A DNA stretch of 64,000 nucleotides from Phymorhynchus buccinoides (GCA_017654935.2 CM065695.1:36421493-36485492), one strand, 5' to 3'. Positions 11,025 to 22,552 are shown, counted from the stretch's first letter. Made by a program: numbers and translations. Notes: generated by a model not told the origin, from the letters alone.

Positions 11025-11699
11025 TATTGCTTATTCATGTCATATCATTATTATGATTATACATTATATATATATATGTATAAACTTTAAATTAAAAAGA
11101 ATGGGGTTTGCTTACAATTAACACACATCTTCAAGAGAACTTGATTGTTTAAGACATGAACATTACTGGGTTTTACTTTTAGTTTTTCACTCTGGACATC
11201 AACATGACAACGGTTCCTGATAGTGGCAGGACACTTCCCATTCACTGACCTAAACCTGCCACTAATCAAACACTGCCCGCACTGACATCAGCGCAACGAT
11301 GACACACCTTCTAACCCCACCCCCCTCCCCACCCCCACCCCTTATTCTTCCTCCACACCCCCACCAGGCCAACCCAGGCTGCGAGGGAGGAAGGCGCTGA
11401 GGCGGAACCTGCAGCAGAGGGTGAAGACTGAAGTGAAGCGCTGGAGAGGAACTAATGCTAATCAAAAGCGAGGGCTCTGCCTGTTGACTCCGCTAATCTC
11501 CCACACTGCACCTCAGCCATTATCGGACTGTGCCCCAGGGGCCTTTTTGCGGCGGGGGCTTGAGGCCCTGCTGCAGCCAAGGTCAACACAGTTTACTTGG
11601 ATTTCCTTCCCGAGAGAAACTCGGGGGAATTCATACTCCAAAAATTATGGAGTGAGTTGACTAAAAAGGGCAGGGCACACAAATGTTCAGGTCCAGTGA

Positions 11700-11980
11700 C
11701 CCGAGCCTGTAGTCACGAGTGCGTCTTATAGACAGTCAAAACGGGGATTAGTGTATAAATTAGGCCTTGCAAATGCAATGGTCAACTTAGGACGATGACT
11801 TGACCGCCAGAATATCACGCGCTAAGGCAAGCCCCTACTGGTTTGATTGCCCCCTGGCGGTCAAATCATCGCCCTAAGTTGTTCATTGTTTTGGGAGCTC
11901 AGTCTAATTTAGACACTATTCCCCGTGCTGACAGTTTAACAGTACTAGCACGCACTCATGATTACACGCCCGGTAGTTGT
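11700..11980. mobile_element. Nested palindrome inside a repeat bounded by CGAGTGCGTCTTA / ACGCACTCATGATTAC
   Basis: The outer repeat has ends similar to 13305-13370, 22507-22530 and 23530-23620 (TCATGAGTGCGTCTTA and CACTCATGATTACACG). Inside, 11791-11885 is a hairpin with arms GTCAACTTAGGACGATGA and TCATCGCCCTAAGTTG and a GACCGCCAG/CTGGCGGTC core. It looks like one MITE inserted in another. Confidence 0.55.
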
Positions 11981-12786
11981 GAAAAGACATGGGCGTGGAA
12001 AGTGTTGTTGTGAAAGGAGAGACACAGACGCGGAAAGTGGCACTTAGTACCGAGTAATACTTACACAGGGCGAGTGGTTTACACAACAGCATGCTTGCCT
12101 TACAGCATGAAAGGGGGTTACCGCTTTGATACGTCAGAACATTGACTAGTTAAGTAGAACTTTTCAAAAGATTCATCATGTTCTTGAAGCCGAAAGACCT
12201 GAACTCAAGGGTTCAAGGGTTCTCTCCCACCCCACCCCTCCATACCCTTCTATCTTTTCTTTCAACTTTCCTTCTTTTCTCTTCTAACCTCCACAGGTTT
12301 CTCCTTCCATAAATAATCTGCAGGTCCAAAGACCTCAAACTAGAAATTAGTTTTCCTGAAAAGCGAAAATTAAATTAAAAATTGTGAAAATCAAAAACCT
12401 GAAGGGGGTGGGGTGGGAAGGTGGGGTGCATGCGTCTACGTTTGTATCCGACTTTTGTAATTTTCTAAAAAATTTGTTGGGAGGGGGATGGGGAAGGGGG
12501 GAGGGGGGAGGGGGAAGGGGAAGGGAGAGGTAGGGGGAGGAGGAGGGGGAGGAGTGGAAACACTGTGATGTTTGTCATTTTCTTAAATTTTAACACCCAC
12601 TGAGTTTATTCACAATCGCCATTTTGCTCTCAGTCTTTCATCCTGGAACTCATGCTGGATTTATCATCCCCATCTACTCCAAAAACTGGAAGCCACATAG
12701 TTTTTTGGGGGGTAAAGAGAAAGGGGTGTGTGTGTATCAGACACATGTATGTGTGACATATGTAATTAATCAGCCGCGATGCGGAA

Positions 12787-12900
12787 GCTGGTTAAAGTTT
12801 TCAGAGAAGTCAAAGTCAAAGTCAAAGTCAAAAATACTTTATTATCACGTTAGGTGAAATTACAGTGTGGTCTCGTACAAGCACAATACAATCAAAGAAA
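12787..12900 (-). mobile_element. Non-LTR retrotransposon 3' tail with (GACTTT)n
   Basis: On the minus strand AATAAAGTATTTTTGACTT runs into GACTTTGACTTTGACTT, the microsatellite tail style of CR1/L2-like elements. Only the 3' end is present. Confidence 0.5.
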
Positions 12901-13019
12901 CACATTTGCATTCATGAAAAATTGAAACAAAAAGGAAAAAGGAATGACAAATCATGACAAATCATGTTTGTTCCTGACTATCTGACTATGTGACTGACTA
13001 TCTGATTATCTATGTTAAC

Positions 13020-13308
13020 ATGATAATGTTGGAACGGACGGACCTAGGACGCTCAATTTTTGCATGCGGATAGGTGCTAAGGATATCTAGGCCAAGTTCG
13101 AAAAATGAAGGTCATAGGTCAAAGTCACTGGAGCCGAAAATGCTGCCGAGCACCTGGCACGATAACGTTTGAACGGAGGAACCTAGGATGCTCAAATTAT
13201 GCATGCAGATAGGTACTTAGGATATTTAGGCCAGGTTCGAAAATGAAGGTCACTGGTCAAAGGTCAAGGTCACTGGAGCTGAAAATGCTGCTGAGCACTT
13301 GGCCCTGT
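13020..13308. repeat. Tandem dimer of a ~135-150 bp unit
   Basis: Two adjacent diverged copies (about 13024-13158 and 13159-13305) share GATAACGTTTGAACGGA-like starts, CTAGGA(C/T)GCTCAA, GATAGGT and GGTCACTGGAGC stretches. It abuts the gene-side end of ANKS6 intron 1/2 sequence, with no coding signal. Confidence 0.65.
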
Positions 13309-13473
13309 AGTCATGAGTGTGTCTTTGACACAGTCAACACGGGTAGTAGTATGAAAATTATGAGTTAGGTCATTGATTTCCAAACTTCCCATGCAGCAAC
13401 TATCGATCACTGAAGAAACAAAACCAACTATTGATAGTACCAACGCCAGTAATTAAATCAATCGAACACTCAC

Positions 13474-13945
13474 AAACTTTGGGCTTGTTGGTGGTCTTGC
13501 GGTCCAGGTAGCCCCTCACTTCCCGCTTCCCGCGCACGGTGGCGATGCCCAGCGCCGTCTTGTCCCCCACGTTCACCACGTTGGGGTCCCCGCCCTTCTC
13601 GATCAGAATCTGCGCCGTGGTCATGTGACCGTTCAGCGCAGCCAGCATGAGCGGAGTCAGGCCGCTGGTGGGCGTCCGGAAGTTCATGTCGCAGCCGCGG
13701 TCGAGCAAGAAGCGAAGCACAGCGTCGTGGCCGTGAAGCGCCGCCGCCAGAAGGGCCGTGAACTCGCAGCCTTCGCTGGCACCGTTGAGGTCCACCCCGG
13801 ATTCGGCCAGGAGTTTGACCGTTTGAATGTGGCCCCCGCGGGCGGCCAGGGTGAGGGCGGAGGCGCCGTAGCGGTTCTTGGCGTGGATGTCGGCCTGGTG
13901 CTGAATGAGGAGCGCCACCACGTTGCTGTGGCCGTAGCGGGAGGC
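13474..13945 (-). CDS. ANKS6: ANKS6 exon 2 (central ankyrin repeats)
   Basis: The acceptor TTTCAG precedes GCC TCC CGC (ASRYGHSNVV), which completes the ankyrin unit begun in exon 1. The 157 codons hold about four further repeats: KNRYGASALTLAARGGH, CEFTALLAAALHGHDAV, SGLTPLMLAALNGHMTT and GDKTALGIATVRGK. It closes with YLDRKTTNKPKV, which matches the YLDPLTT segment of vertebrate ANKS6. The donor is GTGAGT and leaves phase 1 (last base T), which the first two bases of exon 3 complete. The exon is GC-rich compared with its AT-rich introns, as is usual for coding sequence here. Confidence 0.93.
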
Positions 13946-13972
13946 CTGAAAGCGAGTGCGACAAATTTCATG

Positions 13973-14152
13973 TACAGTGGAACCTCCCTTATAAGACCTC
14001 CCATTATAAGACTCCCTCCCACATAAGACCTACTTCTCTGAGACATTGCCCTTCTTTGTAAGCATTAAAATTACCTCCCTTATAAGATCCCTCCCTATTA
14101 AGACCTCATTTTGGAGGATTTTTGAAGGTCTTATAAGGGAGGTTCCACTGTA
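13973..14152. mobile_element. pogo/Tigger-like MITE, family C (CAGTGGAACCTCCCTTATAA)
   Basis: TA-bounded, 180 bp, with CAGTGGAACCTCCCTTATAA at one end and its inverse at the other. It starts 28 bp upstream of the ANKS6 exon 2 acceptor. Other copies are at 28709, 39348, 47733, 50816 (interrupted) and 57589. The TA target and CAGTGGAACCTC terminus resemble pogo/Tigger elements. Confidence 0.78.
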
Positions 14153-14195
14153 TTATTATTAGTCATTAAAAAAAAGATTGATTAACGCTCATTTA

Positions 14196-14549
14196 TTAAC
14201 CCCTTGACTGCCGAATAACGTATCATGTACTGACTTAATGACATCACTGATGACGTCATCAGATGAAGAGGAATAACTCTGTATATATGCTGGCTTTTGC
14301 TCTAACACACAATTTTAATTGTTTGGTTTTTTAAAATTTGTTTTTCTTTTATCCAAGGACAGATTGTAAGAATAGGCATTGCCTAAAATCTTTATCCTTG
14401 TCAAATAAAGTTTTCTAGTGTCCAGTGTCTAACAGTCAAGAGAGTTATATCCCCAGACCATTCTGCCAGATTGGCTCTATCAGTTGTTTTCATGGCATGA
14501 TTTGTACAATGAATTTTTCTTTAATTTTCTCTGGCAGTCAAGGGATTAA
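14196..14549. mobile_element. TTAA-bounded MITE (TTAACCCCTTGACTGCC)
   Basis: About 354 bp with inverted ends TTAACCCCTTGACTGCC and GGCAGTCAAGGGATTAA, again with TTAA at both borders. Probably a separate piggyBac-like family from the one at 7709. Confidence 0.65.
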
Positions 14550-15109
14550 TAGAAAATCAGTTACTCTAACTCCCCATCCAGTAGTAATCAATACTGCAAT
14601 CTCTGTTAGGCTTCACTTGGAACACTCCATAGTCCATGCTACGTATACAATAGAAATCTGAGGAGTCAAAATTGAAAAGATTGAAATTTTATTTTGAGAC
14701 AGCCAATATTTTTAGATTAAAAAAAGTTTTCGCCATAAGTGTAACAAATCCCCAATAAATACAGACAAATTTTTAATTGTGAATTATCTAATTATGGGCA
14801 GTAACCTATTTTTGAGAGAACTGGTTTCAAATCTATGATGCTTTGCTAATGTAGATGTTACAAGGTCAAGCAAAATCGAAGTAGGCTACATATAGATCAT
14901 TGAGCAAGTTATCATTGAGCTAGAGACTAAGAGAGATGAGCTTAGTGCAAATCATCTCTCTAGCTATTAGTAAAGGCCACCTGAGGAGAGACAGACAACA
15001 AGAGAAAAGACAATGTCACAGAGAAACCTGATGGTGATACACTTTTAATAATAAATAAGAGCCTGTCTTTCAGGCTTGCATACTTGAGTATCTGCACCAA
15101 ATACTGATA

Positions 15110-15257
15110 AGGGCATTTGCCATGTGCCGGCGACCTTGAAGTTCACTGAGTTGAATTTAGAGTGTTGAATTAGAAAGGTCAGCGTAACTCGGGCAGAACG
15201 AGCGCTGGCAAATTAGTAGTCTAGTGCAGAGAACAAACACTCGTGGCAAATGTCCTA
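15110..15257. mobile_element. MITE, family E (AGGGCATTTGCCACG)
   Basis: About 148 bp with GGGCATTTGCCA at one end and TGGCAAATGTCCT at the other. Other copies are at 16529, 48572 (interrupted) and 51751 (inverted). No coding capacity. Confidence 0.65.
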
Positions 15258-15297
15258 TTTGATCTTGATGCACATAACATACTGTTCGTTTTAAACC

Positions 15298-15300
<3 letters not shown>

Positions 15301-15345
<45 letters not shown>
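15301..15345. repeat. (GT)n microsatellite
   Basis: Pure GT repeat of about 44 bp, followed by further short GT runs to 15412. Confidence 0.9.
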
Positions 15346-15346
<1 letters not shown>

Positions 15347-15699
15347 CTGTGTCCCAGTGTGTGTGTGAGTTCATCACTGTCTACAGTACAGCATGTGGTT
15401 TTGTGTGTGTGTGAGACTGAAAGATAGAGTTTTATTGACTAAATTATTAATCAGGTTCAAGATTGTGACATTGCTGCCGCGATTTTCAGTTCAGATGCAT
15501 CATTTTCACCAATGAAAACCGATCATGTTTGTGACGTCACAACTTGTTTTTTTTTCCTGACTGCTGACATATGGGGATGACACGCATTGTTCTCACCAAA
15601 GAAGCGCTAGGTCGTTACTCCGTTCCGGATATGATTCAATTATTCAATTTCAATTTTGAGTCTTGTTTTCAGTTTCAGTCCATAAAATCAGGGATGATC

Positions 15700-15872
15700 A
15701 CAGATCAGTAACAAACTCAAATTAAATGACGAGAAGACTGAGGAGCTGTTGGCTCGCGCTCAGTATTGGACTACGTTAGCGTCGCGTCTGTGCAGGTTGG
15801 CACAAATACTATTCCCTTCAAAAACAGCGTGAAGGATCTGGGTGTCCATTTGGACAGTTCATTGTTCATGGG
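15700..15872 (+). pseudogene. Non-LTR reverse transcriptase remnant
   Basis: The plus strand reads NKLKLNDEKTEELL, then after a frameshift QVGTNTIPFKNSVKDLGVHL. These are the NKLKLNDxKTE and VKNLGVxxD segments found near the end of LINE-type reverse transcriptases. The fragment is about 170 bp and broken, so it is not an active element. A family F repeat follows directly. Confidence 0.75.
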
Positions 15873-16045
15873 ATCATCCCAACAGCTTAAGTATTTGAAC
15901 ACTATGACCGGTACAAATCATGGACACTACCTTAGCTTAAGCATCCATACAAATGAATCAGCTAGGGATGAGAACATGACTTGTGTGGCCATTTTTGATT
16001 ACCCCGCCACGTGGACAGCCACACTCCGTCTTTGGGGGGATTTTG
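15873..16045 (+). repeat. Dispersed repeat, family F, copy
   Basis: Contains GGATCATCCCAACAGCTTAA, GATGAGAACATGACT and GATTACCCCGCCACGTGG, matching copies at 5727 and 55515. Confidence 0.6.
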
Positions 16046-16528
16046 TAAACTTTATAATAAGACTAGACCTACTTCTGAAGTTCAGTATTCTCAGAAATAC
16101 TGAGTCAAATTGTTGTCAAGTAGTGAAGTACTGTAGAACTAATAAAAGAAAGTTTTCTTATTCATAGAGTTGCTACTCACTGGAATTGTTTATCATCTAA
16201 CATGAATTTTGCACCTAATACTAATACATTCAAGAACCTTTTGCTTTTGGATACAACTTAGTCCAAAATTTAAAAGATTTTTGTGTGATTGCATTGAACT
16301 TTATTATAGGCGTGCAAAAAGACCAAAAATACATAAAAAGTTTGTACTCAAAGAGGGGACGTTGTATAGGCCTCGAGGCCTAGGCTATGAAAGCCTGTTC
16401 CTTCCTACCTACCTACCTTGTGTTATGATTCAATCAATTGCCTTTATCTTTGTAGAAAGTGAACTGTGAGAAACATGTATGGACCATTGGATGCGTGCAG
16501 GTCATCAGCCACAACGCGGTTCGTCAAT

Positions 16529-16675
16529 AGGGCATTTACCACGTGAGAATGACCTTGAAATTCACTGAGTTGAATTTAGAGAGTTGAATTAGAAAGGTCA
16601 GCGTAACTCTGGCAGAACGAGCGCTGCAAATTAGTAGTCTAGTAGAGAGAACAAACACTCGTGGCAAATGCCCTA
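16529..16675. mobile_element. MITE, family E, copy 2
   Basis: AGGGCATTTACCACG to GTGGCAAATGCCCT, same internal sequence as the copy at 15110, about 1.3 kb away. Confidence 0.68.
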
Positions 16676-16735
16676 TTGACAGTGAATATATACTATTATT
16701 AGTATTAATAAACGACCAGAATAGGGATGGGGTCT

Positions 16736-17294
16736 GAAGCAGGGTGTGTGTCTAAACACCGGAAAATACCAGAAAATGCTGAAAGGTAAATGCCGGAAAA
16801 CACCGGAAAATTAAATTAACACACGGCCCAGGTCTAGGTCGCTACGTGCCCGGTGACGATCTCAGCCTGTGTGAAAGGTGTGTGATGCCACAAAACCGAA
16901 TCTACTTAAAAATAATTGACATATCTGATATATCTACTCATTGAGTTCTTTGATTTATGTTGAGCACCGATGTGTTTGTATATACATGTACGCGTGCGCG
17001 TGCTCTTTTGTTTGTAAACACGTCGATATGATGTGGTATGACGTGAATTCTATTATAGTGTGCGGGATAGCCGAACTACAGAAATGTGTCATCGGAACCG
17101 TGTTAATCACTTTGCTATTCAGCAATTTCACTTTCCATTGTAATAAATTTTGGGGTTTTCTGTAGAATGTTTTCAGCTCTACCATTCAGCGTTTTGATAA
17201 TTCCGCCTTCACCATTCGGTATTTTTTGGTATGTTTTGACCATTCTGCATTCACCATTCAGCATTTTCCGGTGCATAGACACACCAGAAGCAGG
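16736..17294. mobile_element. 560-bp element with inverted ends
   Basis: One end carries GCAGGGTGTGTGTCTAAACA then CCGGAAAA; the other carries TTTTCCGGTGCATAGACACA then CCAGAAGC, which is the inverse. The interior has several CCGGAAAA/CATTCAGC repeats. Class unknown. Confidence 0.5.
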
Positions 17295-17589
17295 GGTGTT
17301 AGAATTAGAACAGGAACAAAAAAAGCCTAAAATAACTCGCACAGTTTGTTGTCTTTTGCTAACTGCACCAAAACTGTAAACAGTAAAGTGCAACTGCAAG
17401 CAGCCATCTTGATTATAAATACAACTTACAAAGGCCTAGCTTTCGCTTTTGTTCTTTCAATTGAAGTGCTTTCTATATTTGTTTTTTCGTTGGTTTATGG
17501 TTATGTTTTACTTACAACTCTAACTCTAAGTCTAACCCAATCTCTGGGATTGGTCTGTTTATCTGTGAATCGCATCTTGGCTGAAGCCA

Positions 17590-17845
17590 TGCAGGCATTG
17601 TCGCAGTCAAAAGTGTAGCTCGTGCAAATCTGCCGCTCGCTTACTATGAGAGTGTATTTGCGACATTGAGCATGAATCACAAATTTCACTTTTTTGTAGG
17701 GTTAGGGATAGGGTTAGGGTTAGGGTTAGGTAAATGGTTCAAGTAAAGAAAGAGTGAAATTTGTGGTTGTCGCACATACACACTCTCATAGTCATAGTAA
17801 GCGAGCGGCAGATTTGCACGAGCTACACTTTTGACTGCGACACGC
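17590..17845. mobile_element. Palindromic element with telomere-like TTAGGG core
   Basis: Inverted arms (left from TCGCAGTCAAAAGTGTAGCT, right ending with the inverse near 17840) flank a core at 17697-17731 of GGGTTAGGG repeats. A second, unrelated palindrome with similar telomere-like inner arms is at 63190. Confidence 0.7.
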
Positions 17846-17914
17846 ATCCATACCTGTGACAATCCAACATTATGAATTGAATTTTCTTATCATTGTATTT
17901 TAAAGGCACGCGCA

Positions 17915-17962
17915 AAAGTGCGTGTGTGTGTGTGCGTGTGTCACTGTGTGTGTGTGTGTGTC

Positions 17963-18024
<62 letters not shown>
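17915..18024. repeat. (GT)n microsatellite next to ANKS6 exon 1 donor
   Basis: Long GT tract with a few TCACTG interruptions, 47-155 bp inside ANKS6 intron 1. Confidence 0.9.
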
Positions 18025-18027
<3 letters not shown>

Positions 18028-18070
18028 ATGTGTGAAGCATTAATTTTGTGGGTTTTTTTACTGTTCCCAC

Positions 18071-18295
18071 CTGCAACAAAGGTGTCCATCCAAACACATT
18101 GCGTTTGTCCAGGCCAGCTCCCCTCATTATCAGCAAGCGGACTACGATCTCGTGACCGTTTGCTGAGGCTACTTGGAGCAATGTGTTTTCATCTTCATCT
18201 ACAGCATCCACATCGCATCCTTGATCTAGTAAAGTCTGCACAGAATCCACATCGCCTTGCTCACAGGCACAAAAGACCTGACGAACTCTCTCCAT
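18071..18295 (-). CDS. ANKS6: ANKS6 exon 1 (start codon, first ankyrin repeats)
   Basis: This exon encodes 75 residues beginning MERVRQVFCACEQGD. The open frame continues upstream only to a TTG, so the ATG at 18295-18293 is the first in frame and lines up with the vertebrate ANKS6 start. The first ankyrin unit (roughly residues 8-37) is followed by an ENTLLQVASANGHEIVVRLL helix pair and the beginning of a third unit, NVFGWTPLLQ. The exon ends in phase 0 at CAG followed by GTGGGA. A long GT-repeat lies 50-150 bp into the intron. No promoter element could be recognised upstream; a CT-rich stretch lies at 18590-18636. Confidence 0.9.
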
Positions 18296-18855
18296 GCCAG
18301 AATGAGAGTCAGTGTCAACTCTTGAAGTTGAAGACAAATGCCAGACAAATCACAATGAACTACAGGCATTCAGATGACTGTACACAGTAAGAAACTTCAC
18401 CTTGTCAAAAACTGATTGTTAAACACATCAAATGCCATTTTACTATCCTTTAGGTGGCTAATCTGAGGCTTGGACGGCAACGTCTCCAAACGGGACATAT
18501 CTTTTCCAAACTTTCACCGCCATGTTGAAAATGAGGTGACGTCACACAAGTTCACTGCGGCCAGGAAATTCGTCTGCTACAGCAAGTGCCCTCCTCTCTC
18601 TCTGTCTGTCGCTCTCTCTCTCTCTCTCTCTCTCGTCAGATCATAAACAAAAGCGCAAGTCATAACCTAAAGCGCGTGTCAAAAGAACTTGCTGACGCGA
18701 CAGTCTTTAGTTTACTGCCAGACTGGATTCCTTTCTTTTTATTTTCAACTCAATCAATCAATCAAATTATTTATAGTCATTTTAAAACAGTGCATAAAAG
18801 GAAATTTTAAGCGATTAATTGATCAGTAGACTAATTACTATAATAGACGATTTGG
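18296..18855. other. Region upstream of the ANKS6 start codon
   Basis: Presumably holds the 5' UTR and promoter, but I see no reliable core promoter motif. A (CT)n run lies at 18590-18636. No gene on either strand. Confidence 0.4.
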
Positions 18856-18859
18856 CTAA

Positions 18860-19204
18860 GGGAGAGCACTTCGTGAAAATTAGAGTTGCTTACCTCCATT
18901 AATCGGTCATTGTTGAAATACCATACCAACAATGCAACAATGGCGTCGAAGCTTGAAACCGCAGGATGCGAGTCAGCGACTTGCAAACAACTTGCAAACT
19001 GTGACGTAAAAATATAAATGACATCAAATTTAGAATGTCGCACTGCGTTCTACATGCTGTGTGTCTCCTCCGAACACACGAAGCTAGGGCTGGGGGGTTG
19101 CCTGATGGTAGAGTAACTTCCTCTGTTTGACCGATTGAATTAGGCAAGATAACTCCTACACACCATGAAATTACTCCCCTTAAGTTATTTCCGAACAATT
19201 CCTG
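18860..19204. repeat. Dispersed ~340-bp repeat, family H
   Basis: Starts GGGAGAGCACTT and contains GGATGCGAGTCAG and CCGATTGAATTAGGC. A clearly related copy is at 26580-26912, where it interrupts a family D MITE. Confidence 0.65.
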
Positions 19205-19215
19205 AAACCGAAAAA

Positions 19216-19705
19216 TGGTGTTTTACGTCCTTTCGGTCTAGCTGGAACAGACACATATGGGGCATTTGTAAATACAAAGATGGTGGGAAAGATACTGGAT
19301 GCAATGCCCGGAGGCAGTGCAACACCAGTAAAGTCCCGATTTTTTTAACAATACAGATAAGTGTAGCACTGAGTAACCACGCCTCGGTTAAACCTCATCG
19401 GCTATGGTACCGCCACATAACTTTTGCCTGTTTTGGCTTATATAGGTCTATCTAGCTGAAGAGGAATCCTAGCAAAGTCTTTATGATTAATTCCATTGTG
19501 GCGGTACCATAGCCGATGAGGTTTATCCGAGGCGTGGTTACCGCTACACAGGTATCTATATTGATAAAAACTCGGGACTGACTTTACTGGTGTTGCACTG
19601 CCTCCGGGCATTGCAGCCAGTATTGTTCCCACCATCTTTGTATTTACAAATGTCCCACTATGTGTCTATGACCGAGAGGACCGTCGTAAAACACCATTTT
19701 TCTTC
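19216..19705. repeat. Head-to-head pair of family G repeats (large inverted repeat)
   Basis: Two copies of the roughly 200-bp family G repeat face each other (19216-19415 and 19495-19705), joined through the GGTACC-containing ends by an 80-bp spacer. Such an inverted pair could form a long hairpin if transcribed. Confidence 0.75.
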
Positions 19706-20990
19706 TTCTCTTCTGAGGAATCCACTCCAAACAGGAAAGGGAGTGTTGTCACACACAGATTTGAGAATGAATCAGAGTTCAAACGGGGAAGGGCAGTTAT
19801 TGTTGGTTCACCGGGCCGAGAAGCAACAGTCTGCCATTCTCTGCAAATGGATCAAGGGTTAGGATCAGGATCAGCCTAGGATTATTTTCATAAAATTGAA
19901 AGTTCACTATGCGAACATATTAAAGTATTCAGACTGGTGGTGAGTTACTAAACATGCTAAACATAAAATGAGTCTGGCCGGGTCACTGTCGCAGTGCATT
20001 TCTAGTTTGTTTGTTGTTAATTGTCCATGCCTTAATTTAAAAAAAAAAAAATCCTTTCTTTCTTTCTTTTTTTCTCAGTCCCCGGATGCTATGTTATGAG
20101 TGTTCGTGAGTGTGTATGTGAAGAAAAGGGAAGGTGGGTGGGGGGTTGAAAGATGGTTGGATTATTTTGATTTCTACTAAATCATAATGTTAAATAATTA
20201 TTTTTTCATGCTTCTTTTTATGTTATTGTTGTTGTTGTTTTTAAATGGTGTCTATAATGTTTATGTGAAAGGTGTGGGTGGGTGCAGGGGATGAACGGCA
20301 TGAGCATTTTTTTAATATTTTTTTATAAACATAGTATGAAAGAAAAATCTCAGTAAATAGCTGAGCTCCTTACCCCTACAAAGAAGACACCATTCTCTTG
20401 TAGAATGTTTTCTGGCTCAAGTTGACATCCACTGGACAGTCACATTGCAGGCCGATCATGCAAACTGATGAGACCTTCACTAGGTCGAAACAGCTGTCTT
20501 TGCATAAGGCACTGTCCCTCCCCCATTGGGAGAAAAAGTAAATCAGCACAATTTATATAATTTATATATTTTTTAAATTTGAACACGGAACATTACTCAA
20601 AGTTAACGTTAACTGGTTTTGTTTCTGAGGTTCACAAATACAGACATTGGACACAGTTTTATCAAAGCAAACATATATATATATATATATGCTTCTTCAT
20701 ATTGTTTTGCAATAATGTTTTTCTTCTTGATTGTTTTCTCTCGTAATATTTGCAAAGCGCTCTGAGGATGATTTTTTTGTATAATCGAAAAGCGCTATAG
20801 AAGCTTTATATATTATTATTATTATTAATCGCAGTATAAGATAGGGCAACTTCAAGAAAACTTTTTTAAGCCCAATTGTTTGCTTGATTTTGAGAGGACG
20901 GGTATTGTTTTGGGCCTGTGTGTCTGTGTATCGATTTTCTCCAAAACTACTGGACGGATTGTAATCAAATTTGGCATGAAAATCTGTTTA
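19706..20990. other. Intergenic AT-rich stretch
   Basis: No gene or RNA recognised. A SINE/LINE-type tail with GCGCTATAGAAG and an ATT repeat lies at 20745-20827, and a short AT repeat at 20670-20690. Confidence 0.45.
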
Positions 20991-20999
20991 ACGTCCTCG

Positions 21000-21110
21000 A
21001 TCCGGTCTGGAACAGACACATATGGAACATTAGTAGATACAAAGGTGGTGGGAACAATATCCTGGAGGCAATGTCCGGAGGCAGTGCAACACCAGTAAAG
21101 TCCTGAATTT
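21000..21110 (-). repeat. Partial family G repeat
   Basis: CGGTCTGGAACAGACACATA to CCAGTAAAGTCC, lacking the GCCGATGAGG end. Confidence 0.55.
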
Positions 21111-21125
21111 TTAACAATACAGATA

Positions 21126-21300
21126 ATCAAATTTGGTAGAGGTGTAAGCATCTTAAAAAGGAAGGTTCTTTTCAATATGCACTGGCTGTGCTGACCTTCC
21201 TCAGAACGGTGGGAGAATGGAACAGCCTTCCATCTGTGAGGCAATTTAATTATAATTCATCAGCCGCGGTGGAAGTCTTCAAGACCCAGATCTAAATCCC
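21126..21300 (+). pseudogene. Non-LTR reverse transcriptase C-terminal remnant
   Basis: The plus strand reads LRTVGEWNSLPSVRQF, then AAVEVFKTQI and a stop. This is the FFPRTxxxWNxLP...F(K) ending typical of LINE reverse transcriptases, followed by a 3' tail that ends in GAAGAAGAAAG at about 21455. It is a short 5'-truncated copy. Confidence 0.7.
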
Positions 21301-22149
21301 CCGTTCCATCCCCCCCTCCCCCCGAGCTGATCATCTGGGTAGCAATCCCTCGGCCTACAGTAGGCCTACTAATGTGATAATACAACGGAAACTCCCATCA
21401 GAATCGTCAGCATGATGACGGAGGATAATGTTCTGTGAAAGAAGAAGAAAGTTCTTTTGAATAGCCCTATCATTTTATTTGCTTTACTATTTTATATTTT
21501 ATACATTCTTGGACATGCTTAATTGTCAAAGGACACATATCTTTATCTCGGAAAACCACTCCCATATCTTTTTCATCCTCACACGTTGTTACTGAATTAA
21601 CATGGAATGTTGTCCTTAGTTCTCTACGTCGGTGGTTATGGTGTATTCGCTGTTAGGATCATTTCTGCCTATCAGTGTGTGGGTCCCAAACTGAGCTCGC
21701 ATATTCCATCATAGCCTATGCGGTAATCATAAAAGCAATCCACACTGGAAGCGCGTGTGTATGCTTGGCATTTTGATGTAATTTCCCATTTTTGCGCTTC
21801 TATCCAACAATTTCCCCCTGTTTACTGCGGTTGAGACAAAAACGGTGTACGTAGTAGGCCTTATTATATCGAAAGTCTTTGGCTAGGATCTTTGGCTAGT
21901 CTTTGGCTAGGCAGATTTGCCCCAAACAAAATATACTGAAAAAACTCTCAGCTGTGAAAAAGTTCAAACAAAAATAAAAGGACAGTGAAGAGGCCGCAAA
22001 GCCTAATCACGGTCCTAACTACCTGATCTGAGGATAAAAATCGGTTTAGTGTCTGCCTGTTTGGTTTAGGATGGCTGGCGCCACAGGAAAACGACTAGTG
22101 GACTTGTACTTTATAGCCAACCAATGCCATCCGTGTGCTCAGCCAATAT

Positions 22150-22352
22150 AGGTGAAGACGGGGTAAAAAGCCCATGGGCGGGTAAGAAGCCCATGCCAAT
22201 TATCTCATGAAATAAAACAAATTTCAGTCAAATTTGCCCATGAGACGAATGCTAAACATTAACGTGACACTCGTCTCATGGGCAAAATGTGACTGAATTT
22301 GGCTTCATTTCATGAAATAATTGGCATGGGCTTCTTACCCCGTCTTCCCCTA
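22150..22352. mobile_element. Palindromic MITE, family I (GAAGACGGGGTAAAAAG), copy 1
   Basis: Ends GTGAAGACGGGGTAAAAAG and TTACCCCGTCTTCCCC. Inner arms ATGAGACGA/TCGTCTCAT sit around a short loop. Nearly the whole ~200 bp folds on itself. Confidence 0.72.
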
Positions 22353-22552
22353 CATGCCTGTAGGCGTAGGAGCCTGTATTGTCTAAACCTTCCCGGTTCC
22401 GTGGCATAATAATCAGTGTGTTGATTGTGGCTACGTATTGCAAAGAAGAAGAAGAACCTGTCCATGTTGTTCCTTGAAGTAGAGAAGCATCAGCCACGTC
22501 AGGGCGTGTAATCATGAGTGCGTCTTAGAGAGTCCGAACCCCCCACCCACCA

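Noticed and set aside
13625..14046. Open frames on both strands over ANKS6 exon 2
   Set aside because: They are out-of-frame or antisense shadows of the GC-rich exon 13474-13945 and run into a family C MITE.
18296..18337. Start of ANKS6 at 18337
   Set aside because: That position is TTG, not ATG. The first in-frame ATG is 18295, which also fits the family's N-terminus.
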